Below, piece after piece: positions 27,773 to 36,765 of a DNA stretch of 64,000 nucleotides; positions within the stretch are counted from its first letter, which is position 1; each line of letters starts with the position of its first letter. The DNA comes from Novosphingobium terrae (GTDB taxonomy: Bacteria; Pseudomonadota; Alphaproteobacteria; Sphingomonadales; Sphingomonadaceae), in the NCBI RefSeq assembly GCF_017163935.1, contig NZ_JABVZR010000002.1, positions 2,480,001 to 2,544,000 on the forward strand. Reading direction: 5' to 3'. The translations under genes were made by a program, and so were the position numbers. The notes beneath the pieces are model-generated. The model worked only from the letters and a program-made list of their open reading frames with translations, was not told the origin of the DNA and did no database searches.

Positions 27773-29061
27773 CGCAGCTCCTCCTTGCCGAAGCCCAGCA
27801 GGTTGAGCAGGGCGGCGCGGGCGGTCCAGCATTGCTGCCATAGATCGGGGTTGCCGATGTCTTCCGGCGCGATGTGTTCGGGCCAGTGGCGGGTGATGAG
27901 GTCGGCCAGCGCATCGGCCTTGCCTTCGGTGAGCAGGAAGCGTTGGTCGAGTGCGGCCAACTCGCTTTCCTCCAGCGCGACGCGCAGGCGCAGGCAGGCC
28001 GGGCCGCCGCCGTTGCGCATGGATTCGCGCAGAGTCATGAACTGCGTGCTGCGGATCGGGCCGTTCGAGGCGATGAGGTCTTCCAGCCACGCGACCACCG
28101 AGGGCACCTCGCGCGCCTCACCGGGGAGCAGGAGCAGCATGCCGCCCTCGGGCAGCGTCACCAGTTGCGAGTTGAACAGATAGGAGCGGATCGCATCCGC
28201 CAGTGAAACGCGGGCGGCGGGCACCTCGATGATCTGGGCTTCGGGCAGGCGCTGGCGGATGGCGGCGTAGAGGGCGTCGCGATCGGCAAAGGCCTGTTCG
28301 TGGGTGAAGAGCACGGTTTCATTGGCGACCGCCACCACATCATTGTGGAAGGCGCCTGCCGCGATGGCCTCGTCACTCTGGCGGGCGAGCAGGGCGTTGC
28401 GGCTTGGCAGATTGTGGCGACGAACAAGAGCTTCCGCTGCAAGGCGATGCTGGCGGGCAGGGAAACCGCCCACCGGGCCCGCGCCATGGACGAAGATTTC
28501 CAGCCCCTCGGCGCCATGACTGGTGGCGAGCCGCATATGATTGGCCGCGCCCTCATCGCCGAAGGGGGCGGGCAGGGGGGCATGCACGCGCACGCAGGGG
28601 ACGTTGGCGAAAAGGGCGCTGAGCTGCCGCTGCGTCTGCGGCGCCTCAATGCTGCGGTGAGGCATGGAGGCCAGATTGGCGACGGACAGATGCGTCAGCC
28701 CATCGGCGCTGTCAGGCCGGGGCGAGACGGTGGCGGCATTGGCCGTCCACATCGCTGAGGCGGAAAAGCTGTTGCGGAAAAGCGCCGGATCGGCGGCCCA
28801 TGCCGCGCGGCAGACTTCCAGATCGCTGCCCGTAAAGCCCATGCGGCGCAGCCATGCGGCATTGGGCCGGTCATGGGGCAGCAGCAGGCCCTGCGGCAGG
28901 CCCAGCGCCATCATCTGCCGCATCTTGGCCAGTCCTTGCAGCGCCGCTTCTCGCGGGGCTGAGACGCTGCCCGCATGCGTGGCCGAAGCGATGTTGCCCA
29001 GCGAGAGCCCGGCGTAATTATGGCTGGGGCCGACCAGCCCGTCGAAATTGACCTCCAGCAT
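27769..29061 (-). CDS. astB: N-succinylarginine dihydrolase
   Basis: A 430-residue member of the AstB family (amidinotransferase fold). It begins MLEVNFDGLVGPSHNYAGLS, the typical family start. An in-frame extension of 21 codons upstream has no ribosome site and runs into the divergent promoter. Seen are the catalytic-region histidine in GAFHNDVVAVANE and the late cysteine in NGGGPACLRLRV. It converts N-succinylarginine to N-succinylornithine, CO2 and two ammonia. It is the first gene of the leftward ast operon and is divergent from a LysR regulator. Confidence 0.94.
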   Translation of the reverse strand: MLEVNFDGLVGPSHNYAGLSLGNIASATHAGSVSAPREAALQGLAKMRQMMALGLPQGLLLPHDRPNAAWLRRMGFTGSDLEVCRAAWAADPALFRNSFSASAMWTANAATVSPRPDSADGLTHLSVANLASMPHRSIEAPQTQRQLSALFANVPCVRVHAPLPAPFGDEGAANHMRLATSHGAEGLEIFVHGAGPVGGFPARQHRLAAEALVRRHNLPSRNALLARQSDEAIAAGAFHNDVVAVANETVLFTHEQAFADRDALYAAIRQRLPEAQIIEVPAARVSLADAIRSYLFNSQLVTLPEGGMLLLLPGEAREVPSVVAWLEDLIASNGPIRSTQFMTLRESMRNGGGPACLRLRVALEESELAALDQRFLLTEGKADALADLITRHWPEHIAPEDIGNPDLWQQCWTARAALLNLLGFGKEELR

Positions 29062-29147
29062 GCGTATCAGCCTTTTGTTATTCCTTGAACTCCTGATAAA
29101 CCCATTCGGCCTGAGCAATCTCATGCATAAAATGCCGATTGATATGA
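29062..29147. promoter_or_regulatory. Divergent promoter region astB / LysR regulator
   Basis: This 86-base interval between the divergent astB and LysR genes is A+T-richer than the coding DNA. A CTCAT/ATGAG pair (29120-29124 and 29144-29148, 19-base spacing) spans the end of the interval and could be part of a LysR-type site, but the arms are short. Confidence 0.35.
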
Positions 29148-30074
29148 GTGAATGGAATGGATCAGGATGACCGGCGGCTGCTGCCGTCCATCACCATGCT
29201 GCAATGTTTCGAGGCGGCGGCGCGCTATGGCAGCGCCTCGCTGGCGGGGGAGCGCATTGGTCTCACGCAAAGCGCGGTCAGCCGCCATATCGCCAGCCTT
29301 GAGACATGGCTGGGCAAGCCCTTGTTCGATCGTGTGGGGCGCCGCATCGTGCTCAACGAGCAGGGGCGGCTTTATCTGGACCGCATCGCCCGGCCCTTAA
29401 GCGAAATCCGCGCGGCCACGCGCGATATGTTGGGGCATGGATCGGGGCGGGTGGTCAATCTGGCAACGCTGCCGACCTTCGGCATGCGCTGGATCGCGCC
29501 GCGCCTGCCCGGCCTGCTGATGCATGACCCCGATCTGGTGGTGAACATCGCCGCGCGCATCGATATCTTCAACTTCGCCGATGAGGCTTTCGATGCCGCC
29601 ATTCACGTGGGCCCGCCTGACTGGCCTGATGTGGAGCATGACCTGCTGTTTCGCGAAAGGGTGATCCCGGTGCTGTCACCGGCGCTGGCGCAAAGCGCAG
29701 GGGTGAAGACTGCGGAAGATTTTCTGCGTGTGCCGCTGCTGGAACAGAGCGCGCGGCGCGATGCCTGGCAGAAATGGTTTGCGCTCAGCGATGTGGCCTG
29801 TCCGGCGGATCGGGCCGTTTCGGTGATGGGGCATTTCTCGATGCTGGCGCAGGCGGCCTGTGCGGGGGCCGGGGCGGCGCTGCTGCCCAGCTTTCTGATC
29901 CAGCCCGAGCTGCAGTCCGGCGCGCTGGTGGCCCCGGTGGAGCGCGCTCTGGCCGAGGATCGCAACTATTATCTGGTCTATCCCAAAGCGAAATTGCAGA
30001 TGCCGCATTTCGCCCAATTGCGCGATTGGCTGCTGGAGGAAGCAGCCAAGGAAATCAGCGCGGAATATGGGTGA
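29148..30074 (+). CDS. LysR-family regulator (GcvA-like), probable ast regulator
   Basis: A 308-residue LysR-type regulator with an N-terminal winged helix (about 14-72: LQCFEAAARYGSASLAGERI, SQSAVSRHI-type recognition helix) and a substrate-binding domain with the LATLPTFGMRWIAPRLP and GAGAALLPSF features of the GcvA subgroup. Start is GTG at 29148 or ATG at 29157; neither has an excellent ribosome site. It is divergent from astB, so it most likely activates the ast operon in response to arginine or a succinylated intermediate. It ends with a 20-base convergent overlap with the second astA gene. Confidence 0.9.
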   Translation: MNGMDQDDRRLLPSITMLQCFEAAARYGSASLAGERIGLTQSAVSRHIASLETWLGKPLFDRVGRRIVLNEQGRLYLDRIARPLSEIRAATRDMLGHGSGRVVNLATLPTFGMRWIAPRLPGLLMHDPDLVVNIAARIDIFNFADEAFDAAIHVGPPDWPDVEHDLLFRERVIPVLSPALAQSAGVKTAEDFLRVPLLEQSARRDAWQKWFALSDVACPADRAVSVMGHFSMLAQAACAGAGAALLPSFLIQPELQSGALVAPVERALAEDRNYYLVYPKAKLQMPHFAQLRDWLLEEAAKEISAEYG

Positions 30075-31068
30075 TCACTTGCCCCGGTGAGGCCTTGATC
30101 GCCTCGGCAGCGGCGGGATCGAGCAGAATGCCGCCTTCGGTCGGCTGGACGCGACCATAGGCGGCGCGGAAGTGGTCCAACCGGCCATGCGCCACCAGAC
30201 TTTCGGTGCCGTCATTGTCCTGAATGGCCACGATCTGGTCCTGCTGGGCCTGACGGATGGTGACGATATCGTCGGTGTTGCAGACCATGGTGGGGCCGCC
30301 GTCAAAGACGTCGATGTAATTACGGTAGGCGAAGCCTTCCTTCTCCAGCATGCGCTGCGCCGCGCGGCCAGAGGGGTGAGGCACGCCCATCACCGCCATT
30401 GCGCTTTCGGGCACCATGGCGGTGTAGATCGGGTGCTTGGGCATCAGATCGGCGATGAATTGCGCGCCGCGCACCGCCTTGAACTCATCGGCCTCACGGA
30501 AGGGCATGCCGAAGAAGCGGCCCGTCACCCCGTCCCAGAAGGGCGAGATGCCGCATTCGTCGATCACGCCGCGCAGCTCGGCCAGCGTGCGGTCGGCGAA
30601 GCGCGCGCGATGCATCGCGATAAAGAGATAGCGGCTGCGCGCCAGCAGCGATCCGGCGCCCGCCGACCTTTCGGTGGGATGCAGGAACAGCCCGCCGACC
30701 TCGCTGCTGCCATTGTGATCGGTCACCAGCGTCAGCATCTCGCTGCGGATCGCGCGGGAGAATTCGCTGGAATAATGGGTGAAGGCATCGATGCGATAGG
30801 AATAATGCGGGCGATCCATGCCGATGCAGGAGAAGATCTGGCAGGTGCCGCGCACCTTGCCGGTCTCCAGATCTTCCAGCACGAACATATACATGTCGCT
30901 GGCCAGCTCGTTCGGCGAACGCCCGAAGGAGGCGGCGGCGGTATCCAGCTTGTCCTGCAGCTTGGGGCGGTCGGCGGGCAGGTTGGTGAAGCCGCCGCCG
31001 GTGCTTTTGGCCATCTCATAGATGGCGGACAGATCGTCTTGGCTGGCGGCTCTCAGGACATGGGTCAT
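30055..31068 (-). CDS. Second arginine N-succinyltransferase-like protein (AstA/AruF-AruG family)
   Basis: A 337-residue AstA-family protein, longer than the 311-residue operon copy, with TGGGFTNLPADR, GLFLHPTERSAGAGSLLARSRYLF, FWDGVTGRFFGMPF and VFDGGPTMV. Substitutions at several positions relative to the first copy show a diverged paralogue rather than a recent duplicate. In Pseudomonas two such paralogues form a heteromeric arginine/ornithine succinyltransferase, and the pair here could do the same or differ in substrate (arginine versus ornithine). It lies next to the ast regulator but is transcribed toward it and is not in the main operon. AsmA is encoded 27 bases upstream. Confidence 0.88.
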   Translation of the reverse strand: MTHVLRAASQDDLSAIYEMAKSTGGGFTNLPADRPKLQDKLDTAAASFGRSPNELASDMYMFVLEDLETGKVRGTCQIFSCIGMDRPHYSYRIDAFTHYSSEFSRAIRSEMLTLVTDHNGSSEVGGLFLHPTERSAGAGSLLARSRYLFIAMHRARFADRTLAELRGVIDECGISPFWDGVTGRFFGMPFREADEFKAVRGAQFIADLMPKHPIYTAMVPESAMAVMGVPHPSGRAAQRMLEKEGFAYRNYIDVFDGGPTMVCNTDDIVTIRQAQQDQIVAIQDNDGTESLVAHGRLDHFRAAYGRVQPTEGGILLDPAAAEAIKASPGQVITHIPR

Positions 31069-31095
31069 CGTCGGGCAATGTAACCGCCCTTGAAT

Positions 31096-33108
31096 TTAGC
31101 GCAAGGCTTGTGCCGCCAGAGCATCGCAATCGGCATCCTGAGCGCGCGGCCCCTGCTTGCCGGTGATGGCAGCGCCCACCATGCCGAGGATGCCGCCAAG
31201 CGATTTTGCATGAGGCGGCACCTTGATATCGGGCTGTTTGATCGTGCCTGCGATGGGGATGGCGCCGGGCAGGCGCAGCAGCGCCTTGCCCTTGGGCGCG
31301 CCCTTGAGAGTGAGCGCCAGCCTTTCGTCGCTCAAATTCAGCGTGCCCCACACGCTGGTCTGCCCGCGTGAGGTATCGATCAGGATCGGCGCGGGCCGGG
31401 CGAGGCCATGGCGCACATCCAGCCGCATCACCATGCAGCGCAGGCTGGCCATATCCTGCTTGCCTGACGTCAGCCCACCGCCGACATCCTGCCCCAGCAA
31501 AGCGGCGGTGCGCGCCGGGATCTGCCCATCGCGGCCCACCAGTGCAACGGTGCCGCTTCCCGCGCCAAGAGCCGCGCGCACCGTATGGCCATAGCCGCTC
31601 ATCGCCATGTTTCCGACCAGACTGCCGTCGATTTGGGCGGGGGGGAAGAAGTCCATCAGCCGTGCGCCGCGCATGGCGAGGTTGACCGTCAACTGTGGAT
31701 CGCGTTGGCCCGGTTTGGACTGATCGATGCGCAGACTGCCCGCGAAGGTGCCATGTGTGAGGCCGAGGGTGAGGGGGCTGATCGCCAACCGGCTGCGCTC
31801 CAGCGAGAGATGGGCGCTCATGCTGCGGAAGGGGCTGGGCCCCGGCCAGAGCAGATGATCGACGCGCAGATCCAGCGCCCCATCGGTATGGACGACATGT
31901 TTGAGATCGATCGCCGATCCGGGCAGCAACCGTGGCCCCAGCCGGGCCTTCAGCGCCGCGCCCCGCGCCTTGCCGGCATCGGAGGAGAGATCGTTGAAAT
32001 CGAAACGGTTGGCGAACAGCGCTCCGGTGATCCGGCTGCGCCCCTGCCGTTTGACGATGGTGGCATGACCGGCGATATCAGACCGGCCGACGGTGCCTAA
32101 GAGGTGATCAATCACCCAATCGGGCCGGTTGCGGCGGATTTGGGCCGTCAGTTGCACGGGCTGCGTGCCGGGCAGCCCGGCCTCGATGATCGCGTCGAGC
32201 AGCTTGAGGTCGGTGGCATGGCCCTGCGCCTCACCCTGTAGATGAGCCAGATCGAGCGGCCTTGGCATGGTGCCCTTTATGGCAAAGCCCACGGCGGGGC
32301 TTTCGATGGTCAGCTGATAGGGCCATGCGGCATGGGCCTGACCCTCCACGATGGCTGCGCCTTGCGCCTTGATCTGCACGGGATGGCCCATCACCAGACC
32401 CTGGCCCTCCACCCTCAGGCTGGCCCTGTCGGAGGTGATCGCCACATCCAGCGAACGGTCGCGCTTGTCGTCAAGATAGCGCAGGCGGCTGTCGGTGATA
32501 TGCAGCACGCGCAGCAGCGCCGGATGGCCGCCCGCATTGCTCTGGCCGTTGGACCAGTTCCTGCGCCCTTGCGCATTGCGATAGAAGGAGAGCAGGGCGC
32601 CTTTCAGATCGGCCCGCTCCAGCGCCATATTGCCGGAGAGCAGCGACCACACGGAGAGCTGCACATCGGCCTGATCAATGCGGGCCAGATCGTCCAGACC
32701 AGCTTTGGCCCCCGGTTCGACCCATGTTGGTTGCGGCCAGCGGATGGCCTTGAAGCGCAGATGGGGATGGAAGGAAATGGTGTCCACCCGCTCCATTGCG
32801 CCGATGGTGACGGGGCGGCCTGTGCGCTCGGAAAGGCGCGCCTCGATACGGCCCTTGAGCAGGCCCCAAGGGAACATCGCCAGGCCGAGCAGGCCCAGCC
32901 CCGGCAGCACAAGGCATGCCGCCGCCGCCCAGGTGAGGCGGCGGCGGAGCAGCGTACGATCCGTCAGGGTACGCGGCGCCCGGACAGGACCTGAACCAGC
33001 AGCACGATCAGCGCGATCACCAGCAGCAGATGGATCAGGCCACCGCCCACCGGCACGACGAAAGCGCCCAGCGCCCAGAGGATCAGCAGAACGACAAGAA
33101 TGGTCCAC
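31096..33108 (-). CDS. AsmA-family protein
   Basis: An AsmA-like envelope protein of about 620-670 residues. It has one membrane span (TWAAAACLVLPGLGLLGLAMF) near the true N-terminus followed by a long beta-rich periplasmic part with GRPVTIGAMERVD, the AsmA/TamB-like start. Such proteins support outer-membrane lipid homeostasis. The start is uncertain: the only in-frame ATG before the membrane span is at 33108, buried in the upstream mini-gene, and gives about 55 residues of low-quality leader. A CTG at 32967 overlapping the mini-gene stop would place the membrane span normally. The full open frame is given here. The second astA follows 27 bases downstream. Confidence 0.8.
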   Translation of the reverse strand: MDHSCRSADPLGAGRFRRAGGRWPDPSAAGDRADRAAGSGPVRAPRTLTDRTLLRRRLTWAAAACLVLPGLGLLGLAMFPWGLLKGRIEARLSERTGRPVTIGAMERVDTISFHPHLRFKAIRWPQPTWVEPGAKAGLDDLARIDQADVQLSVWSLLSGNMALERADLKGALLSFYRNAQGRRNWSNGQSNAGGHPALLRVLHITDSRLRYLDDKRDRSLDVAITSDRASLRVEGQGLVMGHPVQIKAQGAAIVEGQAHAAWPYQLTIESPAVGFAIKGTMPRPLDLAHLQGEAQGHATDLKLLDAIIEAGLPGTQPVQLTAQIRRNRPDWVIDHLLGTVGRSDIAGHATIVKRQGRSRITGALFANRFDFNDLSSDAGKARGAALKARLGPRLLPGSAIDLKHVVHTDGALDLRVDHLLWPGPSPFRSMSAHLSLERSRLAISPLTLGLTHGTFAGSLRIDQSKPGQRDPQLTVNLAMRGARLMDFFPPAQIDGSLVGNMAMSGYGHTVRAALGAGSGTVALVGRDGQIPARTAALLGQDVGGGLTSGKQDMASLRCMVMRLDVRHGLARPAPILIDTSRGQTSVWGTLNLSDERLALTLKGAPKGKALLRLPGAIPIAGTIKQPDIKVPPHAKSLGGILGMVGAAITGKQGPRAQDADCDALAAQALR

Positions 33109-33113
33109 AACAT
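32964..33113 (-). CDS. lmo0937-family mini membrane protein
   Basis: A 49-residue protein starting MLWTILVVLLILW, two hydrophobic stretches separated by a Gly/Pro turn (VVPVGGGLIHLLL) and ending VLSGRRVP. This matches the short lmo0937/DUF5670-type membrane proteins known from stress regulons; the function is not established. A GGGAGAG site sits before the ATG at 33113. The gene overlaps the possible AsmA start and is probably co-transcribed with it. Confidence 0.8.
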   Translation of the reverse strand: MLWTILVVLLILWALGAFVVPVGGGLIHLLLVIALIVLLVQVLSGRRVP

Positions 33114-33180
33114 GGTTTCTCTCCCAGCAACACTACCAGAATGAAGCGTCAAGAGAGGCTGTGGTTCCTTGCGCAGGCCG

Positions 33181-35502
33181 TCAGGGCTTGGAAGGTGCGC
33201 TCATCGAGAAGGGGGCATCCGCCTTGGCACTGGCCCATTGCGGATTGGGCGTGGGCCCCATCACAAAGCGCAGCGTGCCGCCCGCCTGCAGCATCTCGCG
33301 CGAGAGCCATGGCCGGGTGTAAGGCGTGCCGTTGAAGCTGGCCGACTGGATATAGACGTTCTTCGGGCCATTGTTTTCGGCCTCGATGGTCAGCGCCTTG
33401 CCGCCCGGCATTGTGACCTGCACCTTGCGGAACAGCGGGCTGCCGATGGCATATTGCCCCACCCCGGGCGTCACCGGATAGAAGCCCAGCGCCGAAAACA
33501 CATACCACGCCGAGGTCTGGCCATTGTCCTCATCGCCCGGATAGCCGTCGGGCGTCGCCGAATAGAGCCGCGCCATCACATCGCGCGCATGGGCCTGTGC
33601 CTTCCACGGCTGACCGGCCCAGTCATAGAGGTAGATCATATGCTGGATCGGCTGATTGCCATGGGCGTATTGGCCCATGTTGACGATCTGCATCTCGCGC
33701 GTTTCGTGGATCACCGCGCCGTAATAGGCATCGTCGAACAGGGGCGGCAGGGTGAAGATGGAATCGAGCTTGTCGGTGAAGGGCTTGTCGCCGCCGGAAA
33801 GGTTGATCAGCCCCTGCACGTCCTGCATCGCCGAGAAGCTGTAATGCATCGCATTGCCCTCGGTGAAGGCATCGCCCCAGGCATAGGGGGTGAAGGGCGC
33901 CATCCAGCTGCCATCCTGCTTGCGCCCGCGCATCCAGCCTGATGTTGCATCATAGACATTGCGGTAGTTCTGCGCATGGCCCGCGTAGAGCCTGGCATCC
34001 TTGCTCTTGCCCAGCGCCGCCGCCAGCCGCGACAGGGAGAAATCCGCCGTGGCATATTCCAGAGTCCGCGCCGCGCTTTCATTGATGCCGATATCATAGG
34101 GGACATAGCCCAGCCTGTTGTAGGCCTCCACACCCTCGCGGCCCACGGCGCTGAGCACCTCGCCCTTGGCATTGCGGGGCCGCCCTGCCGAGGTGGTGGC
34201 GTTCTTCACCATCGCCTCATAGAGCGTGTTCACATCGAAACCGCGCACGCCGTTGAGGTACGCATCCGCGATGATGTTGGTGGAATTCGACCCGATCATC
34301 ACATCGCGCTGGCCGGGGCTCATCCATTCGGGCAGCCAGCCGCCCTCCTTATAGGCATTGGCGAGGCCCTGCATGATCTGGCTGTCGAGATCGGGGCGCA
34401 CCAGCACGAAATAGGGGAAGACGGCGCGCCATGTGTCCCAGAAGCCGTTGTCGGTGAACATCGGGCCATCATGGACCTTGCCGTCATAGGGGCTGTAATG
34501 GACCGTCTTGCCGCTGCCATCCACCTCATGGAACATGCGGGGGAAGAGCAGCATGCGGTACATCGCCGAATAGAAGGTGCGGCGGTTGTCCAGATTGGGA
34601 TCGCTGACCTGAATGCGGCCCAACTCGGCTTCCCATGCGGCCTTGGCCTTGGCTTGCGTCTCGGCGAAGCTGTCGCTGCCGAGTTCCTCCAGATTGCGCT
34701 CGGCCTGCTCGGGGCTGATGAAGGAGGAGGCGACCTTTACACCCACCTGCTCGCCATCGGCGGTCCTGAAGCTGACCACCGCGCCGACATGGGCGCCCTC
34801 GCGGGTCAGGGCGTTGGAAAGCTGCCAGGCTTCATCCCAGCTTTGGCTGATGCTGAAATCATGGTCGAACTGGGCGACGAAGTAGTTGCGGAAATTGCCC
34901 GGGACCCCGCCATGATTGTTGCGCACATAGCCGATGATCCGCCGCTTTTCCGGCTCGATCTTCACCATCGATCCGCCAGCCAGACCGTCGAGCAGGATAT
35001 GGGCGTCATCGCTTTTGGGGAAGGTGAAGCGGAACTGCGCGGCACGGTTGGTGGGCGTCACCTCGGCGGTGACGTTGTAATCGGCCAGATAGACCTTGTA
35101 GCCATAGGGATGGCTTTCCTCGGCCTTGTGGCTGAACCAGCTGGCGCGCTCATCCTCCTTCAGCTTGACCGGGCCGGTTTCCGCAAAGAGCGAAAAGGCG
35201 GCGTAATCCTTCATCCACGGGCTGGGCTGATGGGTCTGCTTGATGCCGTTGATCTTTTTGTCATGGTACATGTAACCCCAGCCGCTGCCCGGCTTGCCGG
35301 TGACGGGGCTCCAGAAATTCATGCCCCATGGTACCGCGACGGCGGGATAGGTGTTGCCATAGGACAGTTCATGATCGGAATCCGTGCCCATCAGCGGATT
35401 GACCAGATCGGCCAGCGCTTCGGGGGCTTCCTGCGCCATGGCCGGGGCGGTCAATGCAAGGCTGGCCACAGCCAGAAGCAATCGAGCGACAAGATTTTTC
35501 AA
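33181..35502 (-). CDS. GH92 family glycoside hydrolase (alpha-mannosidase)
   Basis: A 773-residue exported enzyme. The signal peptide ends at AMA about residue 23. The N-terminal domain shows VNPLMGTDSDHELSYGNTYP and the catalytic (alpha/alpha)6 domain shows MFTDNGFWDTWRAVFP, WLPEWMSPGQRDVMIG, the GNQPIQHMIYLYDWAG region and the acidic PGDEDNGQTSAWYVFSALG motif of family 92. GH92 enzymes are calcium-dependent exo-alpha-mannosidases acting on N-glycan or yeast-mannan type chains; the linkage specificity cannot be read here. It lies 32 bases downstream of a GH43 gene on the same strand, so the two are likely one transcript. Confidence 0.93.
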   Translation of the reverse strand: MKNLVARLLLAVASLALTAPAMAQEAPEALADLVNPLMGTDSDHELSYGNTYPAVAVPWGMNFWSPVTGKPGSGWGYMYHDKKINGIKQTHQPSPWMKDYAAFSLFAETGPVKLKEDERASWFSHKAEESHPYGYKVYLADYNVTAEVTPTNRAAQFRFTFPKSDDAHILLDGLAGGSMVKIEPEKRRIIGYVRNNHGGVPGNFRNYFVAQFDHDFSISQSWDEAWQLSNALTREGAHVGAVVSFRTADGEQVGVKVASSFISPEQAERNLEELGSDSFAETQAKAKAAWEAELGRIQVSDPNLDNRRTFYSAMYRMLLFPRMFHEVDGSGKTVHYSPYDGKVHDGPMFTDNGFWDTWRAVFPYFVLVRPDLDSQIMQGLANAYKEGGWLPEWMSPGQRDVMIGSNSTNIIADAYLNGVRGFDVNTLYEAMVKNATTSAGRPRNAKGEVLSAVGREGVEAYNRLGYVPYDIGINESAARTLEYATADFSLSRLAAALGKSKDARLYAGHAQNYRNVYDATSGWMRGRKQDGSWMAPFTPYAWGDAFTEGNAMHYSFSAMQDVQGLINLSGGDKPFTDKLDSIFTLPPLFDDAYYGAVIHETREMQIVNMGQYAHGNQPIQHMIYLYDWAGQPWKAQAHARDVMARLYSATPDGYPGDEDNGQTSAWYVFSALGFYPVTPGVGQYAIGSPLFRKVQVTMPGGKALTIEAENNGPKNVYIQSASFNGTPYTRPWLSREMLQAGGTLRFVMGPTPNPQWASAKADAPFSMSAPSKP

Positions 35503-35534
35503 GGCAAGTCTCCGGGGGGAAGAGATGGGGCAGT

Positions 35535-36575
35535 TCAGTGGATCGGGCGCGGGGCCACACCGTCTTTCGTCATCACAACGGGCTTGATCGTGCCGTCCTC
35601 GGCAAAGATCATGCGGTCGATGGCGATCTGGCGATGCTCGCCCTTGTCGTCGCCCAGCGGGCGGCGGTGATAGGCGATGTACCAGTCATCGGTGCCCGGC
35701 ACATTGACCACCGAATGATGGCCCGCCCCACGCGCGATGCTCAGATCCTGAGCGAGGATCTTGCCCATCGGCTTGAACGGCCCGAGCGGGCTTGGCCCCA
35801 TGGCATAGGAGACGCTGTAATCGGGCCCGGTCCAGTCGCCCTCCGACCACATCAGATAATAGATGCCCTTGCGCTTCACGAGGAACGATCCCTCGACATA
35901 GCCCGGCGGCGTGATGGACTTGTAGGTGCTGCCATCGGGAAAGGGCAGGATCGAGCGCAGATCATGGCTGAGGCGCACCACATTGCAGTGCCCCCAGCCG
36001 CCGTAATAAAGGTACACCTGCCCGTCATCGTCGCGATAGACGAAGGGGGCGATCGGCTGGGCGCCATTGTGAAAGCCCCCGATCAGCGGCTTGCCCAGCG
36101 CATCCTTGAATGGCCCTGCCGGAGTGTCCGCCACGGCCAGACCGATCCCGCCGGTCTGGCTGTCGTTCTGGATGTCGTTGGCGGCGAAGAACATATAATA
36201 GCGCCCGTCCTGCTCGATGGCCGAGGGCGCCCAGACCGCATAGGCCGCCCAGGGCACATCGGCGATATCGAGGGCATGGGCATGCTTGCTCCAATGCACA
36301 AGATCGGGCGAGGAAAAGGCGTTGAAAAAGGTTTGCTGCAGATAGGACGGACGCACAGTCGGCTGGCGGCGCAGGGCTTGCTGCTCGGGCGATATCCGCG
36401 TCGAAACATCATGCGAGCCATCATCGTCGGAGGTGGTGGGATAGATCCAGTATTGCCCGCCAAACAGCCGGATTTCCGGATCGGCATACCAGCCCGGCAC
36501 GATGGGATTATGCGCCTGTGCGGGCCCTGCCACCAGCGCGGCGGCCAGCGCCAGCCCCTTCAGCCTGTGCATCAT
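35535..36575 (-). CDS. GH43 family glycoside hydrolase
   Basis: A 346-residue exported five-bladed beta-propeller glycosidase. The ATG at 36575 is chosen because AGAGGAG lies 8-10 bases upstream and it starts directly at a signal peptide (cleavage after AQA near 21); an upstream extension of 47 codons looks non-coding. Catalytic candidates are Asp32 in YADPEI, an acid in VWAPSAIE and the general acid Glu in YVEGSF. Members are arabinofuranosidases, xylosidases or galactosidases. Being paired with a GH92 mannosidase, it may trim side chains of the same glycan. Precise substrate unknown. Confidence 0.88.
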   Translation of the reverse strand: MMHRLKGLALAAALVAGPAQAHNPIVPGWYADPEIRLFGGQYWIYPTTSDDDGSHDVSTRISPEQQALRRQPTVRPSYLQQTFFNAFSSPDLVHWSKHAHALDIADVPWAAYAVWAPSAIEQDGRYYMFFAANDIQNDSQTGGIGLAVADTPAGPFKDALGKPLIGGFHNGAQPIAPFVYRDDDGQVYLYYGGWGHCNVVRLSHDLRSILPFPDGSTYKSITPPGYVEGSFLVKRKGIYYLMWSEGDWTGPDYSVSYAMGPSPLGPFKPMGKILAQDLSIARGAGHHSVVNVPGTDDWYIAYHRRPLGDDKGEHRQIAIDRMIFAEDGTIKPVVMTKDGVAPRPIH

Positions 36576-36765
36576 GGATGACCCGCTCCTCTTCGACATG
36601 GCTTCAGCCGCTCGGGCGGCCTGTTGGCAAGCCTGCGTCTGTAGCGGTCGAAAGTGGCGGGCGTATAGCGGAAAATGAGGGCGGGCACCTCTTGAACAAG
36701 CGCCTGTCCGTCCCAAGAAAGTCCTGTAACCTCAAATTCTTGTCGTTTCCAAAAGGACTGATGCT

